A DNA stretch of 64,000 bases from Sycobia sp. Sy_11 (Eukaryota; Arthropoda; Insecta; Hymenoptera; Epichrysomallidae), in contig JACCIC010000223.1 in the NCBI GenBank assembly GCA_018907035.1, positions 558,001 through 622,000 on the forward strand, written 5' to 3'. The notes beneath the pieces were generated by a model. The model was not told where the DNA came from. It searched no databases and saw only the letters and a list, made by a program, of their open reading frames with translations. Position numbers and translations under genes: made by a program. Numbering within the stretch: position 1 is the stretch's first letter; every line of letters begins with the position of its first letter. This document shows positions 21,447 through 32,885 of the stretch, piece by piece.

Positions 21447-21675
21447 TACTATGTATAACCGAAAGAATCGTTTCTCGGCGAAATTTTTCGGCTAAAAAGT
21501 ACTTTATATTATAAAACTGCATATATGACCATATAATATATAATATATTATATATAAATATATAATGTAATATTTTTAAGCAGTTGCGATGGTCATACAT
21601 ACAGTTTTATATTATAAAGTACTTTTTAGCCAAAAATTCCGGCAAGAAACGATTCTTTCGGTCATACATAGTATA
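21447..21675. mobile_element. Hairpin MITE
   Basis: Left arm 21447-21531 and right arm 21590-21675 are inverted copies of about 85 bp. Shared text includes GAAAGAATCGTTTCT and GGCTAAAAAGTACTTTATA. The arms enclose 58 very AT-rich bases. Both outer ends read TATACTATGTAT, or its inverse with TA at the edge. No coding capacity. This looks like a small non-autonomous DNA transposon inserted in the minisatellite part of copy C. Confidence 0.75.
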
Positions 21676-21990
21676 TATGCTTTGTAAAATTCTCGATATA
21701 GAAGTGATAAATAATTTTTTTCAATGATTGAAAGTTCGAAATCCCAATATAGAAGTAAATAGTGTAGCGGCCGCGCTATGCCGGTGGTTCTCAAACTTGC
21801 CTTCGTGGAGCTACCGCGCCACTCGATGTTTGAAATTCGACGTCATGTTTTGAAATTGCACAATGGTTATTGTATTCTCCTTTGTTTTTAATATTATTTG
21901 TAATTTAGCACACTTTTCAAGTACAAACTTTTTGGTATACAAAATCTATAAAATTGATCTAAATCATTGAGTAAAATATTCAAAGCAATC
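21676..21990. other. Upstream region of the small host gene
   Basis: Contains GGTGGTTCTCAAACTTG at 21783-21799, similar to the terminal sequence of some hAT elements; I see no partner end. No other feature. Confidence 0.35.
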
Positions 21991-22452
21991 ATGTTTCCAG
22001 CAATTAACACAGGAAAATTCATTCTTTGTACGACATGCAGTTGTATTACTGGCATGTTAACAGATAAACTGATTAAACGTACGCATCATAAATTGTATTT
22101 AAGTAATACATTTCACATAGAATTCACATATATCTGTTTAATTAACTTAATTTTAACGATTATTCAGGATATTTCTTCGTACAAATCAATGCTACCGCGA
22201 ATGTGTGGGACTATTTAAAAAGAAAATTACGATTGGAAAAGAAAGGTAAATTTTAACCTATATTATGGAAGCAATATTTTCTCGAATGTTACAGATTTAT
22301 TTTAATGCGTAGTCAATAAACGATGTGCGACAGAAAATATAGACACAAAAGAAGTAGAGCCCGAAGTAATTGAAATTCCTGTACAAACGAATTCGGCGGA
22401 AGAAATCTGGAAACCTGGCTACAGAGGCCGCACTGAAAATAAACGTTACTAA
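21991..22452 (+). CDS. Small spliced host gene, 109 residues, function unknown
   Basis: Three exons with matching phase-1 introns: 21991-22102, 22168-22245 and 22313-22452. Donors are GTAATA and GTAAAT; acceptors are TTATTCAG and AATGCGTAG. The joined frame starts at the ATG 21991 (MFPAINTGKF), has a short hydrophobic Cys-rich stretch (ILCTTCSCITG), a basic helix (VWDYLKRKLRLEKK) and a hydrophilic tail ending GYRGRTENKRY before TAA. The size, N-terminal hydrophobic segment and basic middle would suit a small membrane or mitochondrial protein, but I do not recognise it. An in-frame TTG and further codons upstream leave open an earlier start. The neighbour at 23304 is on the same strand. Confidence 0.6.
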
Positions 22453-22577
22453 ACATCGCAGTCTGTTGTAGTAAATTTATTAGCTGTGACATGAATTTAA
22501 TCTTAAGTTAAAAATGAATTAATCTTGGTTTTACTAAATCATAAAAAACTCTGTTAAAATAACTGCTACATATAAGA

Positions 22578-22638
<61 letters not shown>

Positions 22639-23055
22639 TTATTTATGTATACGTATGGAATAAAATTTGGATACTTAAATAATATCGTTTATTTTTATTG
22701 GAGCATTAATTTCCTAAAGAAATTTTATTTTGAACAAATATACATACACACACATATATATATATGTATATATATTTTTTTTTTAAATATACGTGCAATG
22801 TTCTTCCTATAGCAGTACTAATTGATTCTTAATTTTGAAAGAAACTTGAAACTTATAACTTTAAACACCATTTTTTTTTGAAATTTTTTGTTTGAAACAC
22901 TTGTTTCAAAGTTCCATAAATCTTAAAAAAAATTTACAATTTCGCCAGTTTTGAAGTTCAAAAATATTTATTTTATAATATGTAATGTAATTTAAATCTT
23001 TTGGATTGTCGCAGTCTGAATCATGTTAAAGAAATAGTTATAATAATAATATATA

Positions 23056-23107
<52 letters not shown>

Positions 23108-23303
23108 GCAATTCATTTATTCGTGAATTTAGGTATTGATGAAAAGTAAGTTTTTGAGGAAACAAATAAAAGCTATACTATTAAAAGTGTCAAATTTTGA
23201 TTTCAGTCGTGTAGATGATAGTTTTCCCTTTGCTGAGCAGAATAGCCGCATATCTTCCGTGCGACGATATTTATTTTTAAATTGATTAAAGTGTTTATTA
23301 AAG
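22453..23303. other. Intergenic region with (TA)n tracts
   Basis: (TA)n runs at 22579-22634 and 23046-23103 plus AT-rich sequence. AATAAA-like signals near 22660 could serve the small gene upstream. Confidence 0.5.
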
Positions 23304-25164
23304 ATGTCATTATCCATAGTTCGATTAAATTATGTAAATAAATCATGTTTTCTTAAAGGAATATATGCTATACGCAATGTAGCTACAGGTTAGATTTTTA
23401 AACATTCAAGTTTTACAATTGCGTATTTGGTTTTTATGATGTTAAACTATTAATGGTTATTGAATTCTAGACAGCACTAAATTTTGTGTGCATAAAGGGA
23501 AATTGCGACATGGCTTCATCTCCAAAATTTTCCATTCAAAGAGCCCATTACATCAAACAGGTATAATATTTTAATATATAAAGTAATCTGTATTTTACAG
23601 GATTGTATAATCAAATAAGTACAATTTATTATAAAATTCTTATGACTTTTTTAAAAATATTATTTATTTAATAATCTAATTTGTAGAGTATGAATTCTCG
23701 AAAGGTACTGTATCAAAAAACAGATGTGCAAATAGAAAATATAGTCATTGGATTGAAAATTCAGAGCAATTAACATTTAATATGTCACAGCACGACAATT
23801 TTCCAAATTTACAAAAACGCTATTTCAATGTCACATTAAAAAAAAATATAAAAGACTTATCAATAAAATCTCCTAAGCCACCAATTAGAGAACCTAATAT
23901 ATCACAAGAAAGTTCTAAAAAAGATGAAAAAAAAAAAGAAAAGAAGGACAAAAAACCAATAATGTATTTAAAAGACGATGTCGAACCAAAAATAACTACA
24001 CTACCGAAAAATACTGCAAATACAGTATTTCGAAATAAATGGGGTGTCAAGATACTTGAAAATATGATTACTGTCAGTGCTATTGACAAAACAGAATCTC
24101 TTTTAAGAAACGCAGTTCTTCCACAATGGACTAAAAATGTTAAAACAAATTCTGACGAAAATCCTCTAGTTGTTGAGAAGGAAGTACAACACCAGCCTGT
24201 GTCTGAGATGGATCAAATCGATAATTCGAACAAAATACGGCTAGCTCTGATAAGTAAGCGTGACGACATAAGCGAAGGATTATATGTAAAACGGCCTGAA
24301 CGACAAAAGGACAGAAAATTGGAAAATGAAGATCCGTCCCTGTATACGTATTCGAACGACGAATCCACTTATGTCGATGGGGAATACAATGCAAATTTCG
24401 AAGTTCAAGATGGCCAAGAAGGCTTGGCCTGGATGGAAACCGTCAACAAGTCGAAACGCTACGATTCGAATGTCAATCAGCTGCTATCCCCCCAGATAGA
24501 AGAAATAGACTCGGTCTTTATTCGTCCGGAGGCACCTACGCCTAAGCTTGACGTAAAAAGTGTAAAATCTTTGGAGTTATCGGCTCCCGGCCACTCTTAT
24601 GTGCAAAAAATGCACTTCTCGACTGACAGAGATCTGAGCTACTCCACCGTAACCAGCGATGGATTGAACTCCAGCGAGGGTGACATATTAGCCACACATT
24701 TCGGAATCATTGAGGAGAAGGTCAGTTTACAGCCAATTACGTTTTCACTGCCCAATTTAAAGCAATCGGCAGGATCCCTCTCGATGCTCGAGACGAGCAT
24801 CTTCGAATCGTTAAGTAAGGATAACGATTTTTTAAACGACAACTTTCATAAGGACAAATGTACTGCCACGAATAAAGTTTTAAATTTGGTGAAGGATACT
24901 TCACAAATTCCGAGCAACGTGATCGAGAAAGATAGTAAGATATCTGCGTGGCAACAGCTTCAGCCTGAGCATATAATCGAGAAAGAGGGATTGAGCGCGA
25001 AGGAGAAGGATGAGAAGAGGGACTTCGATTACAGCGATTACGGTGAAGTCGTGAAAGTCGAAGGTGATCCCTACCCGTACAGTAAAGAACAATATGATAG
25101 ATGGACCGTGCCACAGAATTCTTACAGTCTACGATTTGATCCAAGGAAGTATGAAAGAAAGTAG
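23304..25164 (+). CDS. Spliced host gene, 550 residues, probable mitochondrial presequence, unknown function
   Basis: Exons 23304-23388, 23471-23560 and 23687-25164, all joined in phase 1 (donors GTTAGA and GTATAA; acceptors TTCTAG and TTGTAG). The N-terminus MSLSIVRLNYVNKSCFLK is basic, hydroxylated and free of acidic residues, as mitochondrial targeting sequences are. A Lys-rich low-complexity block (KKDEKKKEKKDKK) follows in exon 3. The rest is acidic, Ser-rich and probably largely disordered, ending in FDYSDYGEVVK and RFDPRKYERK. The second half has higher GC and host-like codon use. I recognise no domain. If the small exons at 25476-25987 belong to it, an internal donor such as AAG/GTGATC at about 25062 would have to be used. 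Confidence 0.7.
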
Positions 25165-25475
25165 ACAAATGGCCTGGTACAAACTAATTGCTGGAGCAGA
25201 AATTTTCTAGTTTCTATTGCCTGGTGAGTACTGCATTCAGATCACTAGCAATATATAAGTAAATATTGATCTGCAGTAGCACATGCTTAGAACATGGATT
25301 CACGAAACATATAAATATTCTGGAGTGTAAATAATCAATTCTTGCGTCATAAATTATATACAGTATCGTTTACTGGCGTTCCGAGAATTCATATTCTATA
25401 TTTTCATTCGCTCTAAATATTATATAATTTTTTATTAAACTATAATAAATAATTCTTTTGTAAATCTACGTGTAG
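25165..25475. other. 3' region of the host gene
   Basis: Probable 3' untranslated sequence. A strong unused-looking donor (CTG/GTGAGT) lies at 25223, after the stop codon; AATAAATAATTC near 25446 could be a poly(A) signal. Confidence 0.4.
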
Positions 25476-25987
25476 CTCAAAATGTGGTTCCTTATGTTAA
25501 TAATAAGAAAACAAAATTAGATGTGAAATTTTGGAACTTTACTTCATGGTTGAGCAAATCTAAAAAAAAAAAGTCTAAATCTCTAGAAAAATACAATATG
25601 CTTCCTGAAGATCATCAAGGTTTGCTTTTTTCTGAATACTTTATTGTAAAAATAAATCTACATAGATTAAATAATTAGATTTATTATTTAGTGGTCACTG
25701 AGTTAGTTGAAAAACCTATTGTTGTGTCTGGTACAAAATTTATCACTGATCCACAGTTGCAATCTTTACAGAGGTTCAAATTAGATCGCTTAAAATGTAA
25801 GTTACAATATTATTTAGAGATTTACATATTAATACTTGCACAAAATATATTGACTTCTTTATAAATTTTAGCAATTGATTCAAATGAAGCCTCTCGAATA
25901 TATGATCAGAAAAATTACGATTACTTTAAACTTAATGAAATTAAAGAAACTAAAGTATTCACTATACCAGAAAAAACAAAGATATAA
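25476..25987 (+). CDS. Three in-phase coding exons (3' end of a host transcript), unknown product
   Basis: Exons 25476-25619, 25692-25796 and 25872-25987 join in one frame to TAA at 25985-25987. Every intron is phase 1 with canonical GT-AG ends (donors GTTTGC and GTAAGT; acceptors ATTTAG and TTTTAG). The joined text includes VKFWNFTSWLSKSKKKK, EKYNMLPEDHQ, FITDPQLQSLQRF and KNYDYFKLNEI. The first exon needs one base from an upstream exon I cannot place with certainty; no ATG exon is visible between 25165 and 25476. Either they are alternative 3' exons of the gene at 23304 or the end of a separate gene. No domain recognised. Confidence 0.55.
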
Positions 25988-26510
25988 AATTACTAGAAAA
26001 TAAGAAGAATGAAAGTAAAATTTACTAGTTCTTAACAAACGATACAACTTATATAAGTTCTATGCAAAAATCAATAGTTGAAAAAAATAGTATGAAATTT
26101 ATAGATTTGAAAGTAAATTTAGTTCGTTTACTGTATATAAACATATATTAATTTTTAAAATCGTGTATTTTTTAATTGTGACAATTATTTTTTTACATGA
26201 ATATAAAAAGTTCATAATATGAATATTTAATTTATTTCTGAAACCAATCCTGGCTCCTCCCTGAGCAGATATTATTATTCCGATGCGTTAATACCCCAAA
26301 AAAATCGGTCGACTCAAGCTCCAAAGTGCAATTTCAATGTTCGTCTCACCTATTCAATTCTTCTATGTTTCTCTTCGCTTCTGAGTTGTTCAACAACTTT
26401 GGAGCGCCGCCGTGAACTTGCGTCCTCCATAGGATCAACTACTACACTAAAGCGCCAACGTCAAGTCACAGCTATATCAGTATAAATCAGTGTGCACATT
26501 TGCCTATGTC
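25988..26510. other. Spacer, no gene
   Basis: 26240-26510 is GC-richer, with a 15-bp perfect palindrome AGTTGTTCAACAACT at about 26385. No coding frame. Confidence 0.45.
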
Positions 26511-27290
26511 AGGATCTCTGACGTATAAAATACATATAAAAAATTCAATACTGATCCTTCCTTTTATGCAAAATAAAACTCGCTCTTTATTTCTTGCAAA
26601 GAAATTGAATATTTTATATCGTTTTCGTTTTAATTTATAAAGACAAAGCGTATTTTTGTTTGCACACGATAAACAAAAAACTACTGACTCGATTACTTTA
26701 AAATTTACAATATATATTCAATATGATGTTCGGAAGGACATAGGATATATTTTTTATTGAAAGTCATTTTACCTTTCTCAATAAATTAAGTTAATGGTCA
26801 TAGCAGTTAATTTCACCAGGGGTCAGTAGGTGATATCTTGAATCACGAATATCATCTCAAAGTAGTCAGCTTAAATTATTAAAACAAAGCCAGTTTATTT
26901 AAATGATCATATTGAATTTTGGGATTGTTATCCTACAGAAGGTGTGATATTAGTCTCTATTATCCTTTTTGTTCTTCAGATTAATCTGAAAAACTATCCA
27001 CACCTTCGATATCTTTTGATTTTTGTAGATTTTACTTATTCTTATGTAGGAAAATCTCTCTATCTTTATAAAATCTCTCTATATTCATGGTAAACAATTT
27101 AGAATACGGACATCTATGATATTTATATATTTTAAATACAGCTTCTACGGCGAAATATTGTATTTTAGTGTACGGGCGGTTAAATACGATATTCCGATGC
27201 CTCAGGACGATTACTACTAAGATTTTTGTGTTTGGATGGTAGAACGCGGTTACAGGTATTTCCAAACGACTTTCACACACACACATATAT
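26511..27290 (+). repeat. Composite dispersed repeat, copy D
   Basis: Has the 5' block missing from A and B (AAACTCGCTCTTTATTTCTT, about 26578) in place of the (TATCA)n tract, then the usual unique block (GGGGTCAGTAGGTGATATC variant) and about two minisatellite units (27140-27275). An LTR at 27291 interrupts it, and GTCTTTCCAAATGATG at 28036 looks like its continuation. Confidence 0.75.
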
Positions 27291-27640
27291 TGTAACCGAT
27301 GGTCGAGTATCACGAGCAGTTTGATAAATCGAGATCAAACGCTCACATTAGCAAAGCGACGCTAACGCGCGAAGCGAGTAGGGATTCTTCGTCGAACCGT
27401 TGAGCAGAACAGACGGCTTGAGCAACCGTTCGCGCCACACGTCATCCTTGACGCCCCGGTGATCGACAGCGCCGGCAAGTACCGTAGTTATTAATACGTT
27501 TCATCTCGCATCCTCCTGTCTCACCACGTCTTCAGCCACGCACGTCATCGTGTTCGTCCCTTACCGCGCCACCGCAGCCGCATAGTTGACAAGCAGTATA
27601 TCCCGCAAAATACCCGATCGGAATTGAGTATTGTTGACTT

Positions 27641-27678
<38 letters not shown>

Positions 27679-27830
27679 TTAGCCGTAGCCGTGCATAAGT
27701 AATAAAGAATAGGTTAATCAATGGGTAGGTATTCGTTATAGATTTTATTGTCTTTATTTTACCCCTTCTTCCCCATATAGGAGTGCAGCTAAGCAGCAAG
27801 TAAGGGTAAGATTAGCCGTATATTAGTACA
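27291..27830 (+). mobile_element. Solo-type LTR of an LTR retrotransposon
   Basis: Begins TGTAACCGATGG and ends TTAGTACA (TG...CA), with an AATAAA signal at 27701-27706 and a (TA)n tract (27645-27674). Eleven bases after its end stands TGGCGCCCAATACG (27842-27855), a typical primer-binding site for Gypsy-type elements. Only the leader follows before a (GA)n tract, so the body and 3' LTR are gone. The boundaries rest on the TG/CA rule and the primer site; no second copy is present to confirm them. Confidence 0.5.
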
Positions 27831-27841
27831 GCGGTTAGAAA

Positions 27842-27855
27842 TGGCGCCCAATACG
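27842..27855 (+). promoter_or_regulatory. Putative tRNA primer-binding site
   Basis: TGGCGCCCAATACG lies just after the LTR. TGGCGCCC is the usual start of primer sites complementary to tRNA 3' ends. Confidence 0.5.
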
Positions 27856-27908
27856 TGCGGCCGACAGGAGATGCAGCTAACTGCGCAATAACCATGCGGC
27901 TAGACAGC

Positions 27909-27910
<2 letters not shown>

Positions 27911-27950
<40 letters not shown>

Positions 27951-27987
27951 ATAACCTCTGTAACTGTGTGCATTGTTAGTACTCCAG

Positions 27988-28035
<48 letters not shown>
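27911..28035. repeat. (GA)n and (TA)n microsatellites
   Basis: (GA)n at about 27911-27952 and (TA)n at about 27992-28035. Confidence 0.95.
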
Positions 28036-28038
<3 letters not shown>

Positions 28039-28239
28039 TTTCCAAATGATGCTTGCCCCTATCGTCCCTATATATACATAATTATACTGTAAAATTCTGC
28101 TCATAAATTATCATTGTAGATCAATAAAATCACCCCTTTCGTTCGCATAAAATTATATCTAGCTTTTCTAGCTAGTATTGTTAATGTAAATTTATCTCTT
28201 TGCCCCATAGCTATGTACAAACCCAGTAAATACATTATA

Positions 28240-28914
28240 CGAGGGTGGACTGATAAGTTTCCGACCTGACCAAGAAAAACCAACGTTTTTAAGAATTTTT
28301 TTTTATTTCTCAACATAATCTCCTGTAAGGCTGATACATTTCTCATAGCGGTGTTCTAGTCTAGTAATTCTATCTCTGTAGACTGATTCGTCAAGCTCCT
28401 CAAAATTCCCATTTAGAGTTTCGATTACTTTTTCATTGTCCGCAAATCTCTTACCGCCTGGTCAATACTACGTCGACTTATTGCAATGTTTGAACCACGA
28501 AGTGAAAATCAAACGACCTCATCTGGCGAAGAAAAGAATCTTGTTTCATCACGATAACGCACCAGCACATACGTCAATCGTTGCGATGGCTAAAATCAAC
28601 GATCTGAAGTTTCAATTGATGCCGCACCCTCCCTACTCTCCAGATCTACCCCGAGTGACTATTATCTGTTTCCTAACCTCAAAAAATGGTTGACGGTAAG
28701 AGATTTACGGATAATGAAGAAGTAATCGGAGCTACAAATTGGTATTTTGAGGAGCTTGATGAATCAGTCTATAGAGATGGTATTAACAGACTAGAACACC
28801 GCTATGAGAAATGTATCAGCTATGGAAGACATTATGTTATGTTGAGAAATAAAAAGAAATTCTTAAAAACATTGTTTTTCTTGATCAGACCAGAAACTTA
28901 TCAATCCACCCTCG
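28240..28914. mobile_element. mariner-derived foldback element
   Basis: Both ends carry the mariner terminus CGAGGGTGGA, with TA on each side (28238-28239 and 28915-28916). The left arm (28240-28447) is the inverted copy of the right-most 200 bp (about 28715-28914): it holds the 3' end of the transposase gene on the minus strand. The centre (28448-28714) carries the middle-to-end of the gene on the plus strand, with HHDNAPAHTS and a two-base deletion that turns the expected third-Asp block into SPDLPRVT. The result is 675 bp with about 200-bp inverted repeats and no functional enzyme. Confidence 0.85.
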
Positions 28915-28929
28915 TATATATAAGCTTAA

Positions 28930-29037
28930 AGTTGTTGAAACGTATAAGGTGCTCGCTGAATAATTTCAGAATTATTTATCTGCATTAAATAAAATAATTG
29001 TAATGATGATAGTGAAATGCTTCTCAAATAACAGCAA
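28930..29037. other. Short AT-rich spacer
   Basis: Nothing recognised between the foldback and the next mariner. Confidence 0.5.
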
Positions 29038-29810
29038 CGCTTTTGTTTGTGTTTGGGTGCCGCATGATTTGACGCAAAAAAAACCTTCTGGACCGAATCA
29101 ACGCCTGCGATGTGCTGCTGAAGCGGAACTAACTCGACCCATTTTTGAAGCGGATGGTGATTGGCGACGAAACGTGCTTGATATACGACAATATCAAGTG
29201 AAAACGGTCGTGGTCGAAGGTTAGTGGACCGTCATAAACAGTGGCCAAGCCGGGATTGACGGCCAAGAAGGTTTTGCTGTGTGTTTGGTGGGATTGAAAG
29301 GGAATCATCCACTATGAGCTGCTCTCATATGGCCAGATGCTTAATTCTACCATCGACTATGAACAAATGGACTGCTTGAAGGAGGCTTTCTACCAAAAGC
29401 GTCTAGAATTAGCCAACAGGAACGGTGAGTGTTCCACCAGGACAACGCCAGACCACACACTTCGTAGATGTCTGGTCAGAAGCTACGGGAGTTCGGATGG
29501 AAGTTTTGTCGCATCCATTATATAGCCCGGATATAGCGCCAAGTGGTTACCATCTTTTGCAGTCCATGTTGAACGCCCTTGGTGGTATAAAGTTGGACTC
29601 AAAAGAGGCTTATGAAAAGTGGCAGTCCGAGTTCTTCGCAAATAAGGAGAGGGATTTCTACGAGAGGGGTATTATAAAGTTGCCATCTCGATGGAAACAG
29701 ATTATCGAACAAAACGGCGCATATCTGAAGTAAATCCGACCACTGTAACACTTTTTATAAAGTATTGAATGAAGAGCAAAAAAGCGGAAGGGAGATATTT
29801 GACAACCTAA
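29038..29810 (+). pseudogene. mariner-family transposase, 5' truncated (second family)
   Basis: Starts at FVCVWVPHDLT and proceeds through several frames. Blocks recognisable in order are WVPHDL, a degraded DEKW-type region (about 29155), VLLCVWWD (about 29275), HPLYSPDIAPSGYHLL (about 29515) and KRDFYERGI-type C-terminal text. The D that should follow APS is replaced by Gly. The 3' terminus TTTGACAACCTAA ends at 29810 and is followed by TA. It is the same family as 19004-19508 and is dead through frameshifts and loss of the N-terminus. Confidence 0.85.
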
Positions 29811-31561
29811 TATATAAATTTTTGCCCTTTTCCCTTACGGCCTCATCACCTTTTTCATATGATAGGGATAGTCCCTTTACCAGTTTAAAATCACAAATTT
29901 GTTATACAGTCTAGGATCAACCGATAAATTAAACAATGAGAGAGAGAGAGAGATAGCTCTGAGCGTAACCTAACCTACGCACATGCCAGTGCATATGTGA
30001 AAATTGTCAGAAACAAATAACCGTGAAGGAATTGGAATTTTGCAATTCTGCAAAATGCTCCAAGTCTGTAAAAGTCCACAAAATAGTGGAAATGAAATTC
30101 AATAGAATAGTTAGCAACAAATATCAGGAAAATAATAAGCAGCTCAGTTTTGAGCATCGAAAAGGGAGTAGCATCACAGAATTGATACTGAAATAAATGG
30201 TTTGCACACTTGGTACCTTCGCTAATTTCTAGAATGATTTAAATAACATACTTTTAGTTAGTTTACATTTTAAGATTTTAATTTCCCCGTTTATTTAAAT
30301 AAATAGCTATACACTTGACACACACTTGTACATACCCACATGCTGGAACATATAACTACGCAGATTTGATACTTATGTTGAACGTAAAGAGACATCATCA
30401 GGATTTAATCAAGAGGACAAAGACTAAAATATTATTATAACTAAAGAAGCTATTTAACTAAACAATGTTATAAATAATCATGATCTAAAATAACCTATAA
30501 CAGCAAAGGAAGCTGCATGAGTGAGATTGCCCTGTCAAATCTAAATGCATAAAATGTATACGTTAATATTATTGTAACAAGCATTAGAGTTACAATTAAA
30601 ATTTTTAATTAATCATTAATTTCCTTTTTTTAAAACTGTAAATAATAACGATTCAGTATATTCTGGTCTAATCACCAGAAATTCAAAAGATAGTGAGAAA
30701 CTAAGCCACGGAGGCTCGCTCCTGAAAGAACTAAAGGTTTTTAAGTTTTAACTAATGAGACTAGAACATTAAAATAATTATAAATAATATATTTAATATA
30801 AAAAAAACTGATAATAAAACTGAATAATAATAAAATAGATCATATAAATAATAACAACTATAATAACATTTGGCAAGGTATAACAGCAGGACTGAATTTG
30901 GAATTGATAAGTAAACGATATCCTCAATTTTAATATTTGGGAATTATAGGAAAACATAACATAAAGGTGTAAATAATTTTACACTAACAGGTAAACATCT
31001 GATATAGACAAAAACAGGAGTGTTAAGGAAACATCCAAGCAATCGCTGGCATGATAAGTTAACAGTAGCGCAACGCAGAGAAAATAGTTAACACAATTAA
31101 TAAAAGATTATCAAAAAATAAAACAACAATATCAATAGTAATAATAATAATAATATAATAAATTAAACCTAAATAAACATAAATTATTAATAATAAACCA
31201 ATTTTGCTTAATTTATGCAATAATTTCTGGCAATAAAAATTTATATTACATATTTATTCATGTCACTGATAACCCTAAATGACTGTTACAATAAATAATT
31301 ATTACAATTATTTAAACAATTACCGAACCTGAATAGGCTTCATGATAATCAATTAAGAGGATATAAAAGAACGATTTTAAACAAAACTAACATAATCACA
31401 TCACCGGAATAAATACATTAATATAATTAATTATAAATAATCTTAAGTCATTTTGAAGAATTTTATGGTATTTTTAGTTAACTTGGTACTGTAATTATAG
31501 AGAAAACAGGCTTAGACGAGTGACATAGTATAAGCAAATCTGGATAGACAGAATAATTTTA
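29811..31561. other. AT-rich region, no gene
   Basis: No conserved frame on either strand. (GA)n at 29939-29953 and a small hairpin TTCTGGT-CTAATC-ACCAGAA near 30660. It may include the lost LTR or leader of the Gypsy relic that follows. Confidence 0.5.
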
Positions 31562-31661
31562 ATTTAACAAATAAACAATACTTATAATTTAACAAATTAA
31601 CAATAATTATTTCTTAGCAAATAAACAATAGTTAAAATTTAACAAATAAACAACAATTTAA
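31562..31661. repeat. 25-bp tandem repeat
   Basis: About four units of roughly 25 bp built on TTTAACAAATAAACAATA, with 1-4 mismatches each. Confidence 0.7.
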
Positions 31662-31780
31662 CATAAAACAAAATTTTTATTTACTTATACATGTAATCGC
31701 GTTTATATTAGGACTAATTATACTATAAATAATTTTTTATAATTAAATAACTTTAATTAGGTTAAATATTAAGTAGTCGG

Positions 31781-32885
31781 AATGGCGATGGCACCGATCA
31801 AAGACGATGTAGTGGCGAATGAAAAAACACGTTTGAATAGTATGTTCGCCGAAATGGTTCAAGAGGAGCTGCTAGAGAAGCTCAACACCAAAATATCAAA
31901 TTAGATGCGTCACTAGAGGTTCTTCGTGACAGGCTGACTCCACGTGGATTGCGACGTCTTTTCGGAAAAGACGTAGCAGAATGTAAAGATTCCGATGAAG
32001 TCGGCAAGACAGAAGCGGATTCACACGAATTATCCGATATAACGAATATCCTGAACTGAACGGAAATTAACAACAAGCTAGTACAAGCTACGAATACAAC
32101 CCCTCACAAACATAATCCTGAACTGGGAAGAATAGAGAACACACAGACTGCAAGCATGCAATAGAGCTGCAGCTATATGCCGCCACCATGGGCAATGTTT
32201 CCATATCTTTTTTCACCGTAAGGTAACCCCTCAATAGGACTGGCACTTCCGGCTCATAGCACTGATATACCTAATAGCAATAACCTGCCAGAGGCATGGA
32301 ATAGTGCCAACACTTTGGTAGCAGCGATGCAGCAATGCTTAGCCTTAATGAACATGTACGCGTAACACACATCACAAAGCATACTTCCATCAAATGCAAG
32401 CAGACAGGACTCACACATCGCGTCGACTATGTGAAACAGAGGCAGCACGTGCGGTAGCACTATATGAGAGAAACGCGAGCAGATCAGAGGCTCTGACAAT
32501 GGCAAGTGCGCTTCCCTGGAGAGCGGCGAGAAGATATCGACGAATTTATAGAAAGACTCGAAGAAATCATACGAAGCTTAGATCTTTTAATCGAAGACGT
32601 ATTAAAACTCATACCAGGAGTCTTGTGTGGCGCAGCACGTAGATGGGCAAGGCCAATTGACAAAAGCTATCGATTGATGTAAGATATAAAGTTGGTATTA
32701 AGACGTCAATTCCGCCCAATAGACTTTGCACTGCGCTTGGACGAGGAAATTAAAGACCGAACACAAAGATGAAATGAGTCCATCGGCGCCTATTTAATAG
32801 GCATGAGAGTACTGGTATCGAAAACAGATGGAATCAATCGTAGCGACTTCAGCTCGATTGACGAATTGCAGTATATAGGATAACA
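31781..32885 (+). pseudogene. Gypsy-type Gag, degenerate
   Basis: ATG at about 31781 (MAMAPIKDD). The first third is riddled with stops. The best preserved part, about 32518-32880, reads EFIERLEEIIRSLDLLIEDV, then CGAARRWARPI, FRPIDFALRLDEEIKDRTQR and IGAYLIGMRVLVSKT. This is the retrotrans_gag capsid-like fold seen in Ty3/Gypsy elements of insects. It packages the element RNA when intact. Here it runs straight into integrase sequence at about 32885. Confidence 0.65.

Noticed and set aside
21967..22218. An 83-codon frame starting at TTG
   Set aside because: It reads through an intron (22103-22167). The spliced model with agreeing phases explains the sequence better.
23820..25168. Several minus-strand frames opposite the 550-residue gene
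   Set aside because: Antisense shadows. The plus strand has the splice sites, the composition and the long frame.
26385..26399. 15-bp palindrome AGTTGTTCAACAACT as an operator
   Set aside because: A single short palindrome in a 64-kb AT-rich window is expected by chance.
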